Shown here one piece after another: positions 1-4,610 of a stretch of 11,528 bases of DNA (position 1 is its first letter; the number at the start of each line of letters is the position of its first letter). Location: NCBI GenBank assembly GCA_027069035.1, contig JALXFI010000375.1, positions 1 through 11,528 of the forward strand. The letters are read 5' to 3'. The notes under the pieces were generated by a model. The model did no database searches. It had not been told where the DNA came from and saw only the letters and a list, made by a program, of their open reading frames with translations. The DNA comes from a bacterium (lineage in GTDB: Bacteria > Desulfobacterota > GWC2-55-46 > S146-80 > JALXFI01). Both the position numbers and the translations under genes were made by a program.

Positions 1-111
1 GAAGATGCATTGAGCAGAAAGGTCTATAAATCGTTCAGCAGTTTTCAGAAGGACGTCTCTAAGTGGGCGGCTATATCGGAAGTGGCGTATCAATCGGTTA
101 TGAAGCTGTAA
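1..111 (+). CDS. C-terminal end of a probable TRAP-transporter solute-binding protein (DctP-like), truncated by window edge
   Basis: The first frame is open from base 1 to a TAA at 109-111 and gives 36 residues, including RKVYKSF, FQKDVSKW and ISEVAYQS. This spacing of Val-Tyr-x-Ser, Phe-x-x-x-Val-x-x-Trp and Ile-Ser-Glu-x-Ala-Tyr resembles the closing helices of periplasmic solute receptors of TRAP transporters, particularly the mannitol/chloroaromatic-type DctP group. That family binds carboxylate-type solutes in the periplasm and delivers them to DctQM. Only the tail is visible, so signal peptide, ligand-binding residues and start cannot be checked. No dctQ or dctM follows in the window. 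An unrelated protein with a similar helical tail cannot be excluded. Confidence 0.5.
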   Translation, partial: EDALSRKVYKSFSSFQKDVSKWAAISEVAYQSVMKL

Positions 112-120
112 ACGCAACTC

Positions 121-153
121 CTGCAAAAGGGTTTTTCTACAGGCTCGTTATGA
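121..153 (+). repeat. Imperfect direct repeat, copy 1
   Basis: This 33-base stretch matches 684-716 at 28 of 33 positions. The shared core is GGTTTTTCTACAGG. It begins 10 bases after the stop of the upstream partial gene. Together with the second copy it brackets the transposase remnant. Confidence 0.6.
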
Positions 154-366
154 GCAAAACAGGAAGATAAATGGCTACACTTTGGGAATATTATAAAAAG
201 GATCGCGGCCCAACAACTCACTGGAGGAAAAGAATATCTTGACACAGATTTACACGGAAAAAACGGATAGACATTAGAGTGCCCCGCATCCCTACTCCAG
301 TATCTTTTTTCAGTGAACTCTGTGTTTTCTGTGGTTCCGGTTTTTATCTTTTCACCCCGGAATAGG

Positions 367-386
367 GGTCAAGTCTTTGCTTGACT
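367..386 (+). repeat. Small hairpin at the head of the RAYT remnant
   Basis: GTCAAG (368-373) and CTTGAC (380-385) form a perfect 6-bp stem with a 6-base loop, closed by a possible G-T pair. It lies 32 bases upstream of the transposase start. Y1 (HUH) transposases of the IS200/RAYT group recognise small terminal hairpins, so this may be the left-end structure of the dead element. That role is inferred from position only. Confidence 0.45.
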
Positions 387-417
387 CTTCTGTTTTTATA
401 TCGTATCTAAGAAAAAC

Positions 418-525
418 ATGGCAAGGCCGTTGCGCATGGAATATCCCGGCGCATGGTATCATGTGATGAACCGTGGTAGGCGAGAGGAGAATATTTTTTC
501 GGCTGAAAAGAAAAAAAGAACTTGA
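418..525 (+). pseudogene. Truncated REP-associated tyrosine (Y1) transposase, N-terminal fragment
   Basis: The frame starts at ATG 418 and reads MARPLRMEYPGAWYHVMNRG, then RREENIF, before losing similarity and stopping at TGA 523-525 (35 codons). The MARPLR-x-EYPGA-x-YHV-x-NRG start is the hallmark N-terminus of RAYT proteins, which are single-strand HUH/Y1 transposases related to IS200. A full-length protein is usually about 200 residues or more. The HUH motif and catalytic Tyr are not present downstream, so the copy is dead. The break falls in a run of A residues near 509-518, where a frameshift or deletion is plausible. It is a vertical remnant of an old insertion between the partial upstream gene and the TA locus. 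Confidence 0.88.
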
Positions 526-580
526 GGTCTTGAATCTTAGCATTAATGTTAGAAAAAGAGGATGTATTTATTAATTCTAA

Positions 581-662
581 TGGGGACACTTCCCGTATTT
601 ATTCATAGATACTCCTTGCATGAGGATCGATCCCACAACATCGAAATTGGGGACGGGTTCAC
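581..662 (+). repeat. Two TGGGGAC-type words, possible end sequences of decayed RAYT elements
   Basis: TGGGGACACTTCCCG (581-595) and TGGGGACGGGTTCAC (648-662) share their first seven bases and are 67 bases apart. Short G-rich boundaries of this kind are often seen at the ends of RAYT-type elements. The link is an inference from proximity to the transposase fragment and from general resemblance. Confidence 0.3.
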
Positions 663-683
663 ATTTTTCTCATGAAAACAATG

Positions 684-716
684 CTGCAAAGAGGTTTTTC
701 TACAGGGTCATTATAA
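684..716 (+). repeat. Imperfect direct repeat, copy 2
   Basis: This is the partner of 121-153, with five mismatches in 33 positions. It ends about 60 bases before the first antitoxin gene and overlaps the region where that gene's promoter should start. Confidence 0.6.
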
Positions 717-753
717 AAAAACTAATCAAAAATATGATAGTATATATAATATC
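711..753 (+). promoter_or_regulatory. Candidate promoter and palindromic operator of the TA locus
   Basis: TATGAT (733-738) is a fair -10 box, with a poor -35 candidate TTATAA (711-716) 16 bases upstream. TATAAT at 745-750 is an alternative -10. Positions 736-753 form an 18-base palindrome with 8 of 9 pairs matching. This is the sort of symmetric site that a dimeric type II antitoxin binds to repress its own operon. The region is extremely AT-rich, so chance symmetry is a real possibility. Confidence 0.3.
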
Positions 754-774
754 AAAATTATAAGGGGAGCTTTT

Positions 775-957
775 ATGGTTGTAAAAGAAGTAGCTAAACA
801 TGTTATAGACACTTTACCTGAAGAAGCAACAATGGATGATATTATTCATGCACTCTATGTTAATACTAAATTTAATCATGGAGAACAGGAAATAAGAGAA
901 GGTAAAGGAGTTCCTCATGATGAAGCTAAAAAAAGATTGAAAAAGTGGCAAAAGTAA
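775..957 (+). CDS. Type II antitoxin of RelB/ParD-like type, partner of a RelE/ParE-family toxin
   Basis: A 60-residue acidic-then-basic protein begins with MVVKEVAKHVIDTLPEEATM and ends in HDEAKKRLKKWQK. The pattern of an LPEEAT-x-DDI helix followed by a basic EAKKR-LKKW tail matches the small antitoxins encoded immediately upstream of ParE/RelE toxins. Such antitoxins normally wrap the toxin in the cytoplasm and repress the operon. Start choice is supported by AAGGGGAG at 762-769, six bases before the ATG. Its last 13 bases overlap the GTG start of a ParE-like reading frame, the usual coupled arrangement. That toxin is broken, so the antitoxin appears to be orphaned here. The family assignment rests as much on the toxin fragment as on the protein itself. 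Confidence 0.78.
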   Translation: MVVKEVAKHVIDTLPEEATMDDIIHALYVNTKFNHGEQEIREGKGVPHDEAKKRLKKWQK

Positions 958-1118
958 TTTGGTCACCAACCACCTTAGACGATATTGATGCTATCGCTGA
1001 ATACATTTCAAGAGATTCTATTGAGCAGGCTTCTCTTTTTGTTACTCGTTTATCGGTACGCATCGAGAATATGACAGGATCGATGTTGCTACAATTTAAT
1101 GCAGGAACCAAATCATGA
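945..1118 (+). pseudogene. Truncated ParE toxin (N-terminal third) running out of frame into higB remnant
   Basis: From GTG 945 the frame reads MAKVIWSPTTLDDIDAIAEY, then ISRDSIEQASLFVTRL. This is a textbook start of a RelE/ParE-superfamily toxin, comprising the first strand and the N-terminal helical hairpin. After about residue 36, near base 1051, family similarity ends. The remaining 21 residues are read out of frame through a higB tail to TGA 1116-1118, giving 57 residues against about 95-100 for an intact ParE. The beta-sheet core and C-terminal strand needed for toxicity are missing. The frame overlaps the antitoxin stop upstream and shares an ATGA overlap with higA downstream, so all three frames are contiguous. 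It may still be translated; whether the short product does anything is unknown. Confidence 0.82.
1049..1099 (+). pseudogene. C-terminal tail of a HigB-type toxin, 5' part deleted
   Basis: In the frame TTT 1049 to TAA 1097-1099 the sequence reads FIGTHREYDRIDVATI and stops. This is the characteristic end of HigB toxins of the PF09907 type, whose family pattern is R-F-[IV]-G-T-H-x-E-Y-D-[KR]-I-D-x-x-T-I. These are mRNA-cleaving toxins normally of about 95-100 residues and encoded directly upstream of higA. Upstream of 1049 this frame no longer matches higB; the sequence there belongs to parE. Sixteen codons therefore survive, with higA 15 bases after the stop, which is the ordinary higBA spacing. 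The fragment has no start and cannot make toxin. Confidence 0.85.
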
Positions 1119-1489
1119 ATATTAAACCAATCAAAACAAAAGCAGATTATCAAGCAGCCCTTAAGGAAATAGAAAGTCTTTTAAACGCCAAGCCTAAAAC
1201 ACCACAATCCGATCGCTTGGAAGTATTGACTATACTTGTTGAAGCTTATGAAGAAAAACATTATAACATTCCTTTCCCCAACCCTATCGAAGCCATTCTT
1301 TATCACATGGAAAGCCGTGGTTTAACTCGAAAAGATTTAGAACCGTACATTGGGAGTCGAGCTTATGTATCTGAAATATTAAATCGAAAACGACCTCTTT
1401 CGATGGATATGATAAGGAAGATTCATAAAGGACTTGGCATTCAGGCAGAGATATTAATTCAACCTTATAAGTGTAAGAAGGCAGCTTAA
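1115..1489 (+). CDS. higA: HigA-family antitoxin / HTH transcriptional regulator
   Basis: A 124-residue protein starts MNIKPIKTKADYQAALKEIE and contains VEAYEEKHYNIPFPNPIEAI. The second half (about residues 66-118) is a helix-turn-helix of XRE/Cro type, with GLTRKDLEPYIGSRAYVSEI, NRKRPLS and the closing HKGLGI. This is the COG5499 HigA architecture, in which the N-terminal part contacts HigB and the C-terminal domain binds the operon's operator. Length is normal and no damage is seen. AGGAA at 1103-1107 may serve as the ribosome site, and the ATG overlaps the TGA of the hybrid toxin frame. Its own toxin survives only as a tail, so it is an orphan antitoxin that may still act as a repressor. 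The nickel/cobalt operon begins 30 bases after its stop. Confidence 0.88.
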   Translation: MNIKPIKTKADYQAALKEIESLLNAKPKTPQSDRLEVLTILVEAYEEKHYNIPFPNPIEAILYHMESRGLTRKDLEPYIGSRAYVSEILNRKRPLSMDMIRKIHKGLGIQAEILIQPYKCKKAA

Positions 1490-1519
1490 TAATGATTAGG
1501 ACATAATAGGAGAAAGAAT

Positions 1520-2545
1520 ATGCATATACCCGATGGTTATCTTGGTCCCCAGACCTACGGCACTTTCTATGCCATTATGCTGCCCATATGGTTTTGGGCA
1601 TCTAAAATGTTAAAAAAGACCTTGAAGGCTAAGCATGCACCTTATCTTGCATTATGTGCTGCCTTTTCCTTTGTGATTATGATGTTTAATGTACCTATAC
1701 CTGGCGGTTCCACAGGACATGCAGTTGGAGGTGCCCTGATTGCTATTATCATGGGCCCCTGGGCTGCACTTATGGCCATTTCTACGGTACTCATTATACA
1801 GGCATTACTCTTTGGTGACGGAGGGATTACCGCAATAGCCGCTAACTGTTTTAACATGGCCTTTGTTATGCCGTTTGCAGGTTATTACATATACAGGATA
1901 TTGGTTTCAGGATCAGATGCCGTATCTCCTCGCAGGGTTTTTGCTGCGGCAATAGCAGGGTATGTATCAATAAACTTTGCTGCCTTCTTTGCCGCTGTAG
2001 AGCTTGGGATACAGCCGCTTATTGCACATACGCCGGATGGTGTGCCTCTTTATGCACCGTATTCGCTGAATGTCGCAGTTCCGATTATGACCTTTGAGCA
2101 TCTTGTTTTCTTTGGTTTTGTAGAGGCGGTTGTAACGGGACTCGTTATAGCTTATATTATAAGGACGGAACCTTCTCTTATGCGGGGTTCCACTCCATCC
2201 CTTGTCCCGGCCATTGGGAAGGTTGGCGGCAACTGGAAGAAACTCTGGGCGGGGATTGGTGTCCTTATCCTACTTACCCCTTTGGGTCTTCTTGCATCGG
2301 GCACCGCATGGGGAGAATGGACATCTGAAGGACTGGAATCCCTTTTAAACTATGTCCCTGAAGGATTTAAAAGTTTAAACGGTCTGTGGTCTTCCTTTAT
2401 GGCAGGTTATAATATTTCAGGCTGGAATAGTCCTTTCTTGTCGGCCTTGGGATACATATTTTCCGCTATTGTCGGTGTAGGTTTGATTGTTTTGATCGCC
2501 TTTCTGATAAGCAGACTGCTCCCCGCTGAAGGAAGATCCTCATGA
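1520..2545 (+). CDS. cbiM: ECF nickel/cobalt transporter substrate-binding membrane protein CbiM/NikM with fused NikN-like (PDGLE) domain
   Basis: This integral membrane protein captures Ni2+ or Co2+ for import. The N-terminus MHIPDGYLG supplies the metal ligand His2 directly after the initiator Met. His67 in PIPGGSTGHAVGG is the second conserved ligand position of NikM/CbiM. Residues 1 to about 220 form the CbiM fold with hydrophobic helices. After a linker, about 238-335 is a PDGLE/CbiN-NikN-type domain with two membrane helices (GVLILLTPLGLLAS and VGLIVLIAFLIS) around a soluble loop containing YVPEGF. The fusion replaces a separate cbiN. AGGAGA at 1508-1513 sets the ATG. The stop overlaps cbiQ by ATGA. 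Metal choice cannot be read from the protein; nearby hypF favours nickel. Confidence 0.92.
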   Translation: MHIPDGYLGPQTYGTFYAIMLPIWFWASKMLKKTLKAKHAPYLALCAAFSFVIMMFNVPIPGGSTGHAVGGALIAIIMGPWAALMAISTVLIIQALLFGDGGITAIAANCFNMAFVMPFAGYYIYRILVSGSDAVSPRRVFAAAIAGYVSINFAAFFAAVELGIQPLIAHTPDGVPLYAPYSLNVAVPIMTFEHLVFFGFVEAVVTGLVIAYIIRTEPSLMRGSTPSLVPAIGKVGGNWKKLWAGIGVLILLTPLGLLASGTAWGEWTSEGLESLLNYVPEGFKSLNGLWSSFMAGYNISGWNSPFLSALGYIFSAIVGVGLIVLIAFLISRLLPAEGRSS

Positions 2546-3477
2546 GTTATCGATGGCTAAAGACAGAGGGCGGCATTGCCCCATGTCCTTGTTGTAAAAT
2601 AGGCGGAAGAAAAATAGGGTTTCTGGAGAGGACGCTTGTTGAGGTCACCTCTTTTTTCAGGAATGGCCTTTTTTCCGAGGAGTATGCAAAAAAAAATGGG
2701 ATATTACAAAGGATAGATCCCAGGGTAAAGATTCTCACCCTGGGAATTTTACTTGTAGCAGTCAGTCTTATGAGACATCTTACGCTTATAGGAGGTCTTT
2801 ACTTAACTGTTTTATTCCTGGCCATATTGTCAAAGATAGACTTAAAATTCTTCCTTCCGCGAGTATGGCTCTTTATCCCACTTTTTTCCGGCATTATTGC
2901 AATACCCGCATTGTTTAATGTATTCGTTCCGGGTGAACCTCTGTTAACACTCATAACATTTAAAAGTAAGTGGTCTGTCGGCCTGTTTGAGATACCTAAA
3001 ACCATCTCCATAACAAAGCAGGGTCTTTTTGTGGCAACAATGTTTGTCATGAGGGTGGCAACTTCTGTTTCTTTAGTAGTTCTGATTGTATTAACAACAA
3101 GGTGGCAATATCTGCTGAAGGCCCTCAGGGTTCTATGGGTTCCGCAGATGTTTACCTTCATAATTGGTATGACATGCCGTTATATTCATTTGCTCTTAAA
3201 ATTGATAGAAGATATTCACCTCGCCAAAAAGAGTAGAGTTATTAAAAAAACGTCGGTTGTCGCCGGACAGCGCTGGGTAACCTCTCAGATAGGGAATATA
3301 TTGAAAAGATCCCTTCAGATGAGTGAAGAGGTGCACTCTGCTATGTTATCAAGGGGTTTTACTAACGATGTAAGGATTCTCGATACCTTCAGGATTAAAA
3401 GAGTGGATTATGTATGGGCTGCTTTCTTCATACTCTTTACATCTGTAATTCTGGGGTTTAATAGTATATTGGGTTAA
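2542..3477 (+). CDS. cbiQ: ECF transporter transmembrane coupling protein CbiQ/NikQ (EcfT) with N-terminal CPCC extension
   Basis: This 311-residue EcfT subunit couples the ATPase to CbiM. The family core starts near LQRIDPRVKILTLG (about residue 52) and continues through several hydrophobic helices. The cytoplasmic coupling region carries two Arg motifs, KKSR at 229-232 and SRGF at 270-273. They match the two conserved x-R-x signatures by which EcfT grips the ATPase grooves. Before the usual start lies an extension with Cys15-Pro-Cys17-Cys18, a possible thiol metal site. The ATG overlaps the cbiM stop by four bases, implying translational coupling. It could equally be named nikQ. Membrane topology was judged by eye only. 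Confidence 0.9.
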   Translation: MSYRWLKTEGGIAPCPCCKIGGRKIGFLERTLVEVTSFFRNGLFSEEYAKKNGILQRIDPRVKILTLGILLVAVSLMRHLTLIGGLYLTVLFLAILSKIDLKFFLPRVWLFIPLFSGIIAIPALFNVFVPGEPLLTLITFKSKWSVGLFEIPKTISITKQGLFVATMFVMRVATSVSLVVLIVLTTRWQYLLKALRVLWVPQMFTFIIGMTCRYIHLLLKLIEDIHLAKKSRVIKKTSVVAGQRWVTSQIGNILKRSLQMSEEVHSAMLSRGFTNDVRILDTFRIKRVDYVWAAFFILFTSVILGFNSILG

Positions 3478-3527
3478 ATTGAGAAGTGTTCCATATAACA
3501 ATCTTAGTTCGATTTTGAGGGATACTT

Positions 3528-4367
3528 ATGGAGAAAAAAGTCTTTGAAATAAAGGATGTTAGTTACTCTTGTTTAGGTAAGTTTCCTGCCCTCTGCGGGG
3601 TTAATCTGGAGATAAAGGAAAAAGAGAAGATTGCCCTTTTAGGCGCCAATGGTTCCGGCAAATCGAGCCTAATCCTTATCCTTAACGGTCTTGCTTTTCC
3701 ACAGAAGGGAGAGATAAGATTCATGGGAGAGAGATTGACTGAAGAATCCCTTGAGGATGAAGAGTTTAACAGCTTTTTCAGAAAGACGGTCGGATTAGTC
3801 TTTCAGAACTCTGATATACAGCTTTTTTCCTCAACCGTATGGGATGAGATTGCATTTGGACCGACACAGCTTGGCATATCCAAGGCGGAAGTTGAGGAAA
3901 GGGTGAATGATCTCTTGGAAATGTTGGATATGCATAGCCTGAAAGACAGGTCTCCTTATCAATTGAGCGGCGGGGAAAAAAAGAAGGTGGCCATAGCATC
4001 CACCCTTGCCGTTAACCCGGATATCTTGCTTTTAGATGAGCCCACGAACGGATTAGACCCAAGAACTCAGGCCTTTCTTATGGAACTTCTGGAAGAACTC
4101 CACAGGTCAGGAAAAACCATTATAACCGCTACTCATGACCTCGGTAAAGTCGAAAAAATGGCAGACAGGGTTATTATACTCGGAGAGGATCATACTATAG
4201 TCACTGAGGGTTGTGCCTCCGAGGTATTGGGAAATAAATCGCTTCTTTTAGAGGTCAACCTTATACACGAACACCTTCACCGCCATGATGATGGCACGTT
4301 ACATAGTCATGAGCATGGACATTTTTCAGAACATGAGCATAATCATAATAAATATAAAACTGTATAA
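3528..4367 (+). CDS. cbiO: ECF nickel/cobalt transporter ATPase CbiO/NikO with histidine-rich C-terminus
   Basis: This ABC ATPase of 279 residues powers the CbiMQO importer at the inner membrane face. All motifs are intact: Walker A GANGSGKS (39-46), Q-loop VFQNSDIQLF, signature LSGGE (146-150), Walker B with Asp170-Glu171 in LLLDEPTNGLDP, and the switch His203 in ATHD. After the ABC fold the last 33 residues are an added tail, from His247, with 11 histidines interleaved with Glu and Asp. Such tails in nickel-handling proteins (HypB, UreE) bind Ni2+. A storage or sensing role here is inferred. GAGGG at 3517-3521 precedes the ATG. A 50-base gap separates it from cbiQ, and the three genes probably form one operon. 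Confidence 0.92.
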   Translation: MEKKVFEIKDVSYSCLGKFPALCGVNLEIKEKEKIALLGANGSGKSSLILILNGLAFPQKGEIRFMGERLTEESLEDEEFNSFFRKTVGLVFQNSDIQLFSSTVWDEIAFGPTQLGISKAEVEERVNDLLEMLDMHSLKDRSPYQLSGGEKKKVAIASTLAVNPDILLLDEPTNGLDPRTQAFLMELLEELHRSGKTIITATHDLGKVEKMADRVIILGEDHTIVTEGCASEVLGNKSLLLEVNLIHEHLHRHDDGTLHSHEHGHFSEHEHNHNKYKTV

Positions 4368-4388
4368 GTAAGATTTAATGTTTTTGTA

Positions 4389-4414
4389 GTACGGTGAGAA
4401 AGAAAATCACCGAG
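4389..4414 (+). repeat. Dispersed repeat: half-palindrome copy shared with 11485-11510
   Basis: The 26 bases from GTACGGTGAGAAAG to ATCACCGAG match 11485-11510 at 24 of 26 positions. The differences are G/A at position 5 and A/G at position 21. Here the left arm that pairs with it at the other copy is not evident, so this seems to be half of a decayed palindromic element. Confidence 0.65.
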
Positions 4415-4459
4415 GGTTTATAAGTTAGTTCAGGCGGTTGAGGATGTATTGCCAATTTC

Positions 4460-4481
4460 AAATCCTGCTACATCAGGATTT
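4460..4481 (+). other. Stem-loop after the transporter operon
   Basis: AAATCCTG (4460-4467) pairs perfectly with CAGGATTT (4474-4481) across a 6-base loop. It lies about 95 bases after the cbiO stop. No T-run follows, so a standard intrinsic terminator is not supported. It might protect the 3' end of the mRNA or be incidental. Confidence 0.35.
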
Positions 4482-4610
4482 GGGCGTTATCTCTACCTTA
4501 TTCATCAAAAAAAAACGGTGGTATCAAGAATGCCTTTGGGGATTTTCTAAAAGAGGTTTGCCTTTTCCGGGATGGAAGTGACTGCTTTTATAGGAGTCTG
4601 AGGTATTACG

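Larger units (their letters stand above)
112..774. other. Gene-poor accessory stretch with repeat and RAYT debris
   Basis: No intact gene was found here. The stretch holds two copies of a 33-base repeat, a small hairpin followed by the 5' end of a RAYT transposase gene, and two copies of a TGGGGAC-type word. It also contains short stretches such as ACAGATTTACACGG near 244 and CTCTGTGTTTTCTGTGGTT near 319, which look like worn dispersed intergenic repeats. The last 60 bases are very AT-rich and probably carry the promoter of the toxin-antitoxin locus. Confidence 0.65.
4368..4610. other. Intergenic gap between cbiO and hypF
   Basis: This gap holds a copy of the right arm of the palindrome found near the window end, a small hairpin, and a run of nine A at 4507-4515. 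No intrinsic terminator with a T-tract and no clear sigma-70 promoter was found. The hypF ribosome site is GAGG at 4600-4603, seven bases before ATG 4611. Confidence 0.5.

Noticed and set aside
171..242. 23-codon frame from ATG 171 (MATLWEYYKKDRG...) preceded by AGGAAG
   Set aside because: It is too short and unrecognised, and it lies in repeat-rich debris. It may be the start of a lost gene but cannot be supported.
239..337. Stretches resembling common dispersed words (ACAGATTTACACGG and TCTGTGTTTTCTGTGGTT)
   Set aside because: They are not clear copies of each other within the window, and no element boundary can be drawn.
1490..1519. Cobalamin or NiCo riboswitch upstream of the metal importer
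   Set aside because: The gap is only 30 bases, too short for either aptamer, and upstream sequence is higA coding sequence.
4460..4481. Hairpin after cbiO as an intrinsic terminator
   Set aside because: There is no T-tract after the stem, so it is listed only as a stem-loop.
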